Shown here one piece after another: positions 1-5,065 of a stretch of DNA of 5,065 bases (position 1 is the stretch's first letter; the number at the start of each line of letters is the position of its first letter). Below the pieces are notes generated by a model, which ran no database searches, was not told where the DNA came from, and was given only the letters and a program-made list of their open reading frames with translations. The DNA comes from Candidatus Roizmanbacteria bacterium (GTDB lineage Bacteria; Patescibacteriota; Microgenomatia; UBA1406; GWC2-37-13). The DNA lies in assembly GCA_016186235.1 (NCBI GenBank), contig JACPMD010000123.1, positions 1 to 5,065 of the forward strand, read 5' to 3'. The translations under genes and the position numbers were made by a program.

Positions 1-2
1 CT

Positions 3-620
3 AACCTCAATGTTCCTCTGGGGTTTTCTGGAAAAGCAGAGATCTCAGACTTGAGATCAACCGATTTTGTTACCCCTCTTCTCCAGTCAAGCGGACAATA
101 CACGTTGTATCTCTCGCAGCCAGGACCAGGCGCCCCAAATACCCTTGATTTTAATAATCTTGAGTCGCAGTATAACAGTCAACGTCTCACGTTCTGTTCA
201 ACCTCAAATAGTGTGGCGCTTGAGCTTACGTTTATGAAGAATACCGTGCCTGCCACTGTTCGAAGATATGTTATTAATCCCCCAGGAAGTCCTCTTGTGC
301 AAGGAACAGGCATGCGGACTGCAAGCCCTGGTGGCGCATCGTGCCCTTCCTCAACTCTAGCTGGAGAAGATTTTGATTATAACTATACCCTAAGCGTAGC
401 CGACGTTGGCTCAAACAATGTACTTCTTTTTATTCGACTCATAGGTAGTGGGAGCGGAGCAAAAATCGGAGTGAAAGGAGTACCAAACTTACCCTTACCC
501 CTCCAAGGGAGAACGATTACCTCTGATGCAAAATCGGACAATACGGGAGTAACAAAAAAAGTACTGCTTTTTCAATCATATCCTCAGATTCCAGCCGAGT
601 TTTTCGTGACGAGGTTTTGA
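3..620 (+). CDS. C-terminal part of a secreted or PilX-like minor pilin protein (5' partial)
   Basis: The reading frame is open from the first full codon (base 3) to TGA at 618-620, so the gene starts before the window. A TTG at 51 is only an internal leucine. About 205 residues are visible. They are rich in Ser, Thr, Gly, Asn and Pro with alternating beta-type stretches, two cysteines and no membrane segment, as expected of an extracellular beta-rich domain. The end (SDNTGVTKKVLLFQSYPQIP) resembles the close of PilX-like or pseudopilin proteins of candidate-phyla bacteria, which often finish with a strand and a 'YPxxP' element. The N-terminal prepilin helix that would prove this lies outside the window. 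The gene is clearly more GC-rich than its downstream neighbours (36 G/C of 60 at 301-360). I see no sign that it takes part in the peptide system. The pilin assignment is recall-based and moderate at best; 'secreted hypothetical protein' is the safe name. Confidence 0.6.
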   Translation, partial: NLNVPLGFSGKAEISDLRSTDFVTPLLQSSGQYTLYLSQPGPGAPNTLDFNNLESQYNSQRLTFCSTSNSVALELTFMKNTVPATVRRYVINPPGSPLVQGTGMRTASPGGASCPSSTLAGEDFDYNYTLSVADVGSNNVLLFIRLIGSGSGAKIGVKGVPNLPLPLQGRTITSDAKSDNTGVTKKVLLFQSYPQIPAEFFVTRF

Positions 621-683
621 GCAATTCTTACATTTGAAAAGGATCTACAAAGATTGGTTGCGGTGAAGAGATAAACCAAGATA

Positions 684-712
684 AGTTGTACAACTGTAGG
701 TGTATAATATAC
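684..712 (+). promoter_or_regulatory. Probable promoter and operator of the HTH regulator
   Basis: A perfect TATAAT -10 box lies at 703-708, 38 nt before the regulator ATG. No good -35 hexamer sits 16-18 bp upstream. Instead the spacer and -35 area carry a perfect 12-bp palindrome, AGTTGTACAACT (684-695). A second dyad, GTATA-A-TATAC (702-712), overlaps the -10 box. A palindrome across the core promoter suggests binding by a dimeric regulator, most simply autoregulation by the downstream HTH protein. The sequence shows the boxes and dyads; function is inferred. Confidence 0.5.
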
Positions 713-745
713 TTAAGGGATATTCTATGGTTTGACCTGACAAAC

Positions 746-1876
746 ATGAGATACCTCGCCGAAGAACTCCAAAAGTTTTATCGCAAGAGTGGGAATAAGC
801 TACTTTTTACAAATGGTATGAGTTTAAATCAATTAGCTTTGGAAATGTGGGAATATTTGGGAGAAGAGGGGATGGATTCAAGCCTACTATCAAAGATCAT
901 CAATGGGAAAAGGTTGCTTACAAGAAATCAGTTAGATGCTTTCTGCAAAGTACTTCATCTGAATAAACTTGAGATATACGATATTCAAAACGCTCTAGGG
1001 AAAGACCTACTCTTCAAATATGTGGGAGAAGCCATACCAATATCAAATTACGGTGACGTAGTTGCAGACCCTTATATTAAGAAAATGATTCCGCGAGAGA
1101 TGAAAAGACTGAGAGAGAAAGGAAACATTCGAGAAGCGATGAAAATCGTCTCTTTTTTTGAGCAAATTCTGAATTTTACCCCCAAAGTTAAAAACGCCAA
1201 TCTTGATTTGTTAGCAAGAATTTTAGACGAAAAAGTAAGATGTTTTATATATACAGAAAGGCCTGAAGATTTGCTCCCCAAAGTGGAAAGGATTAACTCT
1301 TTTACTATATATATTGGATTAAAAATGAACGATCCTGACATAATTAGTATGTCACACGCCAATATAGGCGGCTCTTTTTATGTGGCTAAGAAACTACGTG
1401 ACTCGGCTGAATATTTAGAAAAAACATTGCCTCTAGTTGATGGTGCTACAAAAGTTGAGTATGTCAGAACACTCCTCAATGATTATGCTTTTTTAGGCGA
1501 CTATCATCAATATAAAAAGACCTATTTTAAGGCTGAAAAAATATTAAGCGAGAAAGAAAAACATAATAAAAGCCATATAGCCTCTATGCATGAAGCAATA
1601 TCCCGGTCTTTAGCATTAATTGGCGAGACTGATCTTGCTAGTAAACAACTCGATGAGGTTGACAAATCAGGAGTAGAAACTTTTTTTAAATCCGAAATAG
1701 TACGAGGTAAAATGTTTGTTTGTCATCAGGCTTTTCGACAGAAGAAAAAAATTGATATCGATAAGGTGCGAGATCTTTTTAGGCAATCTCGTCATCAAAG
1801 ATTCCTTTTATTTAAAAGACACCAATCTCAAATAACAAAAATGTACCAAGAAATATGTGGAAGGAACGTAAAATAA
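746..1876 (+). CDS. XRE-type HTH regulator with TPR-like C-terminal domain
   Basis: Predicted cytoplasmic DNA-binding regulator of 376 residues. Residues about 25-77 form an XRE/Cro-type helix-turn-helix: SLNQLALEMW, then a recognition-helix segment SSLLSKIINGKRLLTRNQL, then a helix containing FCKVLHLNK. Residues about 100-370 are almost all helical with amphipathic, TPR-like pairs such as DSAEYLEKTLPLVDGATKVE and ALIGETDLASKQLDEVDKSG. This layout recalls peptide-sensing or RRNPP-like regulators (Rgg, PlcR, PrgX), but the protein is longer than the roughly 280-300 residues usual there and I cannot assign a subfamily. I chose ATG 746 because the HTH begins soon after it; the frame is open back to a TTG at 686, but those 20 residues are not HTH-like and would start inside the promoter palindrome. 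No Shine-Dalgarno is seen. A TGACAAA box (738-744) abuts the start codon. Its 3' end overlaps the next gene by 22 nt. It is the likely controller of the peptide cassette, by position only. Confidence 0.8.
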   Translation: MRYLAEELQKFYRKSGNKLLFTNGMSLNQLALEMWEYLGEEGMDSSLLSKIINGKRLLTRNQLDAFCKVLHLNKLEIYDIQNALGKDLLFKYVGEAIPISNYGDVVADPYIKKMIPREMKRLREKGNIREAMKIVSFFEQILNFTPKVKNANLDLLARILDEKVRCFIYTERPEDLLPKVERINSFTIYIGLKMNDPDIISMSHANIGGSFYVAKKLRDSAEYLEKTLPLVDGATKVEYVRTLLNDYAFLGDYHQYKKTYFKAEKILSEKEKHNKSHIASMHEAISRSLALIGETDLASKQLDEVDKSGVETFFKSEIVRGKMFVCHQAFRQKKKIDIDKVRDLFRQSRHQRFLLFKRHQSQITKMYQEICGRNVK

Positions 1877-2395
1877 TAAACCAAGCTCAGGTTTATCTAG
1901 AAAACCAACCGATAGATGCGGCACATGATCTTGCACACCACAGCAGAGTAGCGCGGAACTGCCAACTGATTATCAAAGCAGAGCATTTAAGGGTTAACCG
2001 GACAAATGTGATGATTGCTGCTTGGTGGCACGATGTGGAATCTCAAGAGGGAGAAACAAATCTGCTTGAGAAAGAAATGAAAAAAGGTGGGTTTGACGAA
2101 AACACATCGTGGACACACATTTGGAAAAGTACAAGAAACAATCGAAGCGAGGATTCTTTTTGACGCAGACAAGCTAGAGTATTTTAATCCGGAACGAATG
2201 TATGAGGCGATTAGAGATGCAGAAGCGGGAATATTACCTGTGGAAAAATTGCGCAAACATTACGAGGCGTGGCGGCAACGATATCAAGAAGTGCTGGACT
2301 CATTTCATTTTAAATTTAGCAAAGAACTCGCTTATAAAAACTTGCCAGCGACCGAAGCTGCAATAAAAAATATTGGAACCTTTCTGAATACTTAG
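1855..2395 (+). pseudogene. HD-domain phosphohydrolase, frameshifted
   Basis: Two overlapping frames together make one HD-superfamily metal-dependent phosphohydrolase of the YedJ/YpgQ-like type. The first frame (ATG 1855 to TGA 2163) gives HDLAHHSRV (residues 24-32, metal His28) and the AAWWHDVE motif (His59-Asp60). The second frame (open across the overlap to TAG 2395) gives ILFDADKLEYF, whose Asp is the last metal ligand, plus the C-terminal helices. The switch falls between about 2101 and 2117. The usual helix ending in 'I..H' just before this point seems about ten residues short, so a small out-of-frame deletion fits better than a single-base error. The start overlaps the regulator by 22 nt, suggesting translational coupling. 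Neither fragment alone has all metal ligands, so the product should be inactive unless frameshifting occurs. A sequencing error cannot be excluded. Substrates of this family are mostly nucleotides; none can be named here. Confidence 0.7.
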
Positions 2396-2399
2396 AGAT

Positions 2400-2417
2400 A
2401 TTGACATTTTTGTCAAT
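2400..2417. repeat. Inverted repeat ATTGACA-tttt-TGTCAAT
   Basis: A 7-bp perfect inverted repeat with a 4-nt loop starts right after the HD gene stop codon. As RNA it could form a short AT-rich hairpin, but no T-run follows on the plus strand, so it is a poor terminator. Its right arm carries the TTTGTCA motif shared with the boxes downstream, so an operator is at least as likely. Confidence 0.5.
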
Positions 2418-2444
2418 GAACTCATTCTTGCTTTAACCTAAAAT

Positions 2445-2472
2445 TTTGTCAATTTTTCTGACAAATTTGTCA
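2445..2472. promoter_or_regulatory. Triple TTTGTCA/TGACAAA operator-like cluster with a 14-bp palindrome
   Basis: Three half-sites lie in 28 bp: TTTGTCA (2445-2451), TGACAAA (2459-2465) and TTTGTCA (2466-2472). The last two abut to form the perfect palindrome TGACAAATTTGTCA (2459-2472). The first two form an inverted repeat across a 7-nt gap. This is the typical look of a binding site for a dimeric HTH protein, and the regulator encoded at 746-1876 is the natural candidate. The sites are about 290 bp upstream of the maturase start, so direct promoter occlusion would need looping or a second promoter. Confidence 0.55.
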
Positions 2473-2597
2473 TTCACATTACGATATTGCTAGATTACAT
2501 TTCAATCGAATGAGACTTAAAAATAAACTTATTCACTGTCATCATATTCTCAAATATCCTTATTTATATAATTATCCTCAGGAAAAGAAAACTCTAG

Positions 2598-2630
2598 TTA
2601 ACTCAATAAAATCCTTACTTGACTCAATAA
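2598..2630 (+). repeat. Direct repeat pair TTRACTCAATAA, 21-bp period
   Basis: TTAACTCAATAA (2598-2609) and TTGACTCAATAA (2619-2630) match at 11 of 12 positions. The identical 9-bp cores are separated by 12 bp, giving a 21-bp period, two helical turns. Activators of bacteriocin operons of the LytTR type recognise 9-bp direct repeats with this geometry, but no LytTR protein is encoded in the window. The region is AT-rich, so chance remains possible. Confidence 0.45.
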
Positions 2631-2688
2631 TTTTTGTCATGCGTAAATTTATAATCTAAAAATAAATATGCGATTTTCTATAGTATTT

Positions 2689-2748
2689 TTGACAAATTTT
2701 TACAATAAAGTGAGTAATATTGACGATAAATTAATCTTATAGCAATAT
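2689..2748 (+). promoter_or_regulatory. Candidate promoter(s) of the maturase-precursor operon
   Basis: A consensus -35, TTGACA (2689-2694), lies inside a TGACAAA box (2690-2696); its best -10, TAATAT (2715-2720), is 20 bp away, which is long. A second pair is TTGACG (2720-2725) with CAATAT (2743-2748), spaced 17 bp but with a weak -10. The second would start transcription at about 2755-2757, on or next to the GTG start codon, giving a leaderless mRNA. Overlap of the first -35 with the repeated box suggests repression by the box-binding protein. Confidence 0.35.
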
Positions 2749-2756
2749 TCTAAAGT

Positions 2757-4202
2757 GTGGAAAGACCACGAAATTTAGGTATAAAAGAATATCTATCTTC
2801 AGGAGATTGCATACTTAAGCAAGGTGTTCTGTTTGTCCCTGGTGCTTTAAGGGGGGCGCTTTACGATATTAACACGGGCCGTGTCTATTCTGTTAATCAG
2901 TCCGCTTGTCAAATATTGACAGGAAATTTACAAAATGTAGAATTTTGGGATAACTTGGAGACAATCGGACTTGTTAGCAAAGATAAGACTGAACATCAAA
3001 GTATTCTTCCTGAGTTGCTGCAAAAGCCAGAGCTCCAATTTGTTTGGTTTGAGTTAATTTCGGATGATTGTAACGAAAGCTGCGTTCATTGTTATGCAGA
3101 CAGTATGCCGCCTACTCATAGAAAAACATTAGGATTACCAACTCGGGGATTTATTCCTTTAGAAGTTTCGGCTGATACAGAGAGAAGAAAAACAAAATTA
3201 ACTGCCGAGGACTGGAAAGTTTTAATAAAGGATGCCCATTCACTGGGTTGTAGAACTTGTCAGTTCATAGGAGGTGAACCATTTCTATACAAAGGCGAGA
3301 ATGGCGAGAGAGTATTAGATATGGCTGAGTATACAATAAGTCAAGGTTATGACTTTGTGGAAATTTTTACTAACGCCACTATGTTGACACCGGATAAAGT
3401 TGAAAGAATTAAAAATTTGGGTTTACATATAGCCGTATCTCTTTATTCTAAAGATCCAGAAATTCATGACAAAATCACTAATACACTTGGAAGTTTTAAT
3501 AAGACAGTTGGAGCATTAAAATTACTAAAAGAGGCGGGTATCCCAACCAGGGTGGAAACAGTATTAATGAGACATAACGAAAAAACAGTTGAAGAAACTC
3601 AAGAGTTTGTCGAAGAAATGGGTTTTTCTCATAAGCACGCCGACGTACTTAGACCAAAAGGAAGGGGTGATAATCCTGCAGTAATGCCCAGCAAGGAGTC
3701 TGTCATAAGATACGGTCTTATGACTTCACCAAATTTTAGCGCTGATAAAGAAACACTGTCACGTTATTTATCCGGACATAGCTGCCTTTTAGGAAAGATA
3801 ACAATCACTGACAGTGGGGATATACTACCTTGTATTTTTTCAAGAAATCTATCAGTTGGGAGTGTCAAGAATAATTCACTTCAAGAAATTGTGGTAGGTC
3901 AGAAGCTTGAAACTGTTTGGAGAAATACAAAAGATCAAGTTTTGGTATGTCAAGATTGTGAATATAGATATGTTTGTTTTGATTGCAGACCTCTTTCTGA
4001 AGGAGTAAATCAAGGAAAAGGAGAGTATCTATCTGCACCTTACCCTCGTTGTACTTATAATCCTTACACTGGTGATTGGGCTAAAGGAGTCTGGAGAATA
4101 AATGATGACGGTAATCCTTATTATGATGAATCTCTAAGGCCGATAATTGAAGAAGTTCTGTCAACTCAAAAAGTTGTAAGTTTTCAACCATCTGGACACT
4201 AA
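2757..4202 (+). CDS. Radical SAM/SPASM peptide maturase (RiPP-modifying enzyme)
   Basis: A 481-residue cytoplasmic iron-sulfur enzyme predicted to modify the peptide encoded just downstream by radical chemistry. Residues about 20-75 look like a PqqD/RRE-like or GwsS-like N-terminal domain (GALYDINTGRVYSVNQSACQ), likely for leader-peptide binding. The radical SAM core has the 4Fe-4S motif CNESCVHC (Cys105, Cys109, Cys112) and the SAM-binding GGEP (172-175). The C-terminal SPASM domain has all seven expected cysteines for auxiliary clusters: Cys343, 359, 398, 401, 407, 410 and 432, in the pattern C-x15-C, CxxC-x5-CxxC, C. The 'CEYRYVCFDCR' stretch resembles SPASM domains of grasp-with-spasm (GwsS) maturases, but no grasp ligase is seen. 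GTG 2757 is the first possible start, two codons after an in-frame TAA; there is no Shine-Dalgarno. The precursor ATG follows the stop by 21 nt, so they share an operon. The bond formed (thioether, C-C link or epimerisation) cannot be told. Confidence 0.93.
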   Translation: MERPRNLGIKEYLSSGDCILKQGVLFVPGALRGALYDINTGRVYSVNQSACQILTGNLQNVEFWDNLETIGLVSKDKTEHQSILPELLQKPELQFVWFELISDDCNESCVHCYADSMPPTHRKTLGLPTRGFIPLEVSADTERRKTKLTAEDWKVLIKDAHSLGCRTCQFIGGEPFLYKGENGERVLDMAEYTISQGYDFVEIFTNATMLTPDKVERIKNLGLHIAVSLYSKDPEIHDKITNTLGSFNKTVGALKLLKEAGIPTRVETVLMRHNEKTVEETQEFVEEMGFSHKHADVLRPKGRGDNPAVMPSKESVIRYGLMTSPNFSADKETLSRYLSGHSCLLGKITITDSGDILPCIFSRNLSVGSVKNNSLQEIVVGQKLETVWRNTKDQVLVCQDCEYRYVCFDCRPLSEGVNQGKGEYLSAPYPRCTYNPYTGDWAKGVWRINDDGNPYYDESLRPIIEEVLSTQKVVSFQPSGH

Positions 4203-4210
4203 ATTTAGAA

Positions 4211-4215
4211 AGGGG
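4211..4215 (+). promoter_or_regulatory. Strong ribosome binding site of the precursor gene
   Basis: AGGGG (4211-4215), within AGAAAGGGGTG, lies 8 nt before ATG 4224. It decides the start codon: the in-frame GTG at 4215 overlaps this site and is unlikely to be used. It is the only clear Shine-Dalgarno among the plus-strand genes whose starts lie in the window, fitting a need for more precursor than maturase. Confidence 0.75.
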
Positions 4216-4223
4216 TGAATTTT

Positions 4224-4517
4224 ATGAAAGAAAACGGTGAATTATTAGCAGTACAGTTAGCATCGGCAGTACAACAAGAGCCAACAATTGAGTTAGTAAC
4301 TCCTCAAAAAGAGTTGTCATCAGAAGTGTTCCAAGGACCACGAGTCCCATGCGCGCCTACAATACTTCCGCCTGGGCCAAGACCATGTGCGCCTGATTTT
4401 ACGCCGAGACCAACGCCATGTCTTCCAGCGTGTTCACCAGCACAAGTTTGTAGTCCATCCTTTCCTTGTATGCCTAATATAGTGAAACCGCCACCTAAAC
4501 CGCCAGGCCCACATTAG
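4224..4517 (+). CDS. RiPP precursor peptide with six Cys-X-Pro motifs
   Basis: A 97-residue putative substrate of the upstream maturase. The leader (residues 1 to about 40) is acidic, helix-prone at its start (NGELLAVQLASAVQQEP) and lacks cysteine. The core (about 41-97) has six cysteines at 43, 55, 66, 70, 76 and 82. Every one is followed by X-Pro: CAP, CAP, CLP, CSP, CSP, CMP; four are also preceded by Pro. There are 22 prolines in residues 39-97, and a Cys-free tail ends in PPPKPPGPH. There is no signal peptide, membrane segment or double-glycine leader site, so the leader cleavage point is unknown, perhaps near GPR (38-40). A six-Cys core beside a SPASM enzyme suggests thioether (sactipeptide or ranthipeptide) chemistry, but the Pro-rich Cys-X-Pro layout does not match SCIFF or other precursors I know. 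It shares an operon with the maturase and is followed by a weak hairpin. That it is a maturase substrate is inferred from adjacency and composition. Confidence 0.85.
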   Translation: MKENGELLAVQLASAVQQEPTIELVTPQKELSSEVFQGPRVPCAPTILPPGPRPCAPDFTPRPTPCLPACSPAQVCSPSFPCMPNIVKPPPKPPGPH

Positions 4518-4520
4518 GAT

Positions 4521-4549
4521 AATTTTCTGACAAAATCTAACAGAAAGTT
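4521..4549. terminator. Weak, possibly bidirectional terminator hairpin between convergent genes
   Basis: AATTTTCTG (4521-4529) can pair with CAGAAAGTT (4541-4549), a 9-bp stem with one G-T wobble and an 11-nt loop. It occupies the 31-nt gap between the precursor stop and the stop of the convergent gene. The stem is AT-rich and only a short T-run follows on the plus strand, so termination would be inefficient. A TGACAAA copy (4528-4534) overlaps the loop. Confidence 0.35.
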
Positions 4550-5065
4550 TAACGCATAATCATAATTCTAGGCCATGTTTTAGGGAAGTTGGAGACAATT
4601 ATTTTACCAAAGACAAAGGCAAAATTATGAGGATATCTACTCGGAGTCAAGTTAGAATCATCTCTATCTAAGTTTTTTAACTGTTCTTCTCTAATTAATT
4701 TCTCCAACTGTTTTTTAATAAAGACATCAAGGTTGCGTTTATGGTTTTTCCAGAGTATCTCGCTTGCTGCATATTCTGCACAAAAAGCGTAAAGCTCTCC
4801 GAATCCAAAATCCATAGGAAAGTAAATATTTTTTTTAACCTTTTTGCCTTCGTAAAGTTGTTTTGCCATTTTTAGAAAACTAACATTTTCTTTTTTATTC
4901 GAATACCACCAAAGTTTGTGCCGATTCCAATATATGTGGCCGAATTCGTGAACAATGGTCGCAAGGAAAGATTGGCGAGTGACGTAAGGATTATTCTCTA
5001 TATTATTATTTTTTTGCAAATCAATAAAAGGAGTCAGAAGTCCCCCATTTATTTTTGGGATGTCA
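4549..5065 (-). CDS. HEFGH zinc-metallopeptidase-like protein (5' partial)
   Basis: This minus-strand gene ends at TAA (4551-4549). Its frame is open to the window edge, so the start is missing; the TTG at 5019 is most likely an internal leucine. About 171 residues are visible. The motif TIVHEFGHIYWNRH (HEFGH at about residues 39-43 of the visible part) is the HExxH zinc site of metallopeptidases. A later helix, GELYAFCAEYAASE, with Glu at about 90 and 97, could supply the third ligand as in gluzincins. The rest is Lys-rich and helical, with no membrane segment in the visible part. I cannot assign a peptidase family. It is convergent with the RiPP operon with a 31-nt gap, so it is not co-transcribed. 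It could be the leader peptidase of the system or an unrelated neighbour. Confidence 0.7.
   Translation of the reverse strand, partial: DIPKINGGLLTPFIDLQKNNNIENNPYVTRQSFLATIVHEFGHIYWNRHKLWWYSNKKENVSFLKMAKQLYEGKKVKKNIYFPMDFGFGELYAFCAEYAASEILWKNHKRNLDVFIKKQLEKLIREEQLKNLDRDDSNLTPSRYPHNFAFVFGKIIVSNFPKTWPRIMIMR

Larger units (their letters stand above)
2396..2756. other. Long AT-rich regulatory intergenic region
   Basis: This 361-bp gap between the broken HD gene and the maturase holds no convincing gene. It contains six exact copies of TTTGTCA or its complement TGACAAA (2409-2415, 2445-2451, 2459-2465, 2466-2472, 2633-2639, 2690-2696), a 9-bp direct repeat and candidate promoter elements. It lacks a clear terminator for the upstream operon. 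At roughly 30% GC, my hand estimate is about 0.1 exact copies by chance in this length on both strands, so the motif is strongly enriched. It looks like the control region of the peptide cassette. Confidence 0.6.

Noticed and set aside
686..745. Upstream extension of the regulator from TTG 686.
   Set aside because: The start would lie inside the promoter palindrome and upstream of the -10 box, so the codon would not be in the transcript from that promoter.
1072..1362. Minus-strand 96-codon ORF inside the regulator gene.
   Set aside because: It is the antisense shadow of a well-supported helical coding region and has no RBS or recognisable domain.
1987..2256. Minus-strand 89-codon ORF across the HD pseudogene.
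   Set aside because: It is antisense to recognisable HD motifs in the plus strand and shows no family features.
2510..2659. A 49-codon ORF (ATG 2510 to TAA 2657-2659) in the intergenic region, whose C-terminal part could form an amphipathic helix with the 21-bp repeats encoding a seven-residue period.
   Set aside because: It has no Shine-Dalgarno, very AT-rich codons and lies over operator-like repeats. The frame is probably open by chance; it would need conservation in relatives to count as a signal-peptide gene.
2396..2756. CRISPR array or short-repeat array in the intergenic region.
   Set aside because: The repeated unit is only 7 bp, in both orientations and at irregular spacing, which fits protein-binding sites and not CRISPR repeats and spacers.
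4350..4478. Precursor as a SCIFF peptide (six cysteines in forty-five residues).
   Set aside because: The cysteine count and span fit loosely, but SCIFF peptides are not Pro-rich and do not show the Cys-X-Pro pattern.

Overview
The window looks like part of a low-GC bacterial genome, possibly a Candidate Phyla Radiation (Patescibacteria, e.g. Microgenomates-like) member. The hints are the AT-rich coding style, few Shine-Dalgarno sequences, a PilX/minor-pilin-like fragment of a kind common in that group, and standard use of TGA as stop. The lineage is an inference by eye; no rRNA or ribosomal protein gene is present to fix it.

Layout. Positions 3-620 hold the 3' end of a secreted or pilus-like protein gene that began before the window and is visibly more GC-rich than what follows. 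After a short control region with a TATAAT box and a 12-bp palindrome comes a regulator (746-1876) with an N-terminal helix-turn-helix and a long helical, TPR-like C-terminal region. It overlaps the start of an HD-domain phosphohydrolase gene (1855-2395) that is broken by a frameshift and probably lacks about ten residues. A 361-bp AT-rich intergenic region (2396-2756) carries six exact copies of TTTGTCA/TGACAAA, two of them forming the 14-bp palindrome TGACAAATTTGTCA, plus a pair of direct repeats with a 21-bp period.

The core of the window is a two-gene RiPP (ribosomally synthesised, post-translationally modified peptide) cassette. A radical SAM/SPASM peptide maturase (2757-4202) is followed after 21 nt by a 97-residue precursor (4224-4517) with a strong ribosome binding site. 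The precursor has a Cys-free acidic leader and a Pro/Cys-rich core in which all six cysteines sit in a Cys-X-Pro motif. I do not recognise this core as a named RiPP class, and it is the best candidate for an undescribed system here.

Convergent with the cassette, the 3' edge holds most of a zinc-metallopeptidase-like gene with an HEFGH motif (4549-5065, minus strand, start outside the window). A plausible model is that the TPR-type regulator controls the maturase-precursor operon through the TGACAAA boxes, the maturase modifies the Cys-Pro core, and a peptidase, perhaps the convergent one, removes the leader. No transporter or immunity gene is visible, so export and biological role are open.
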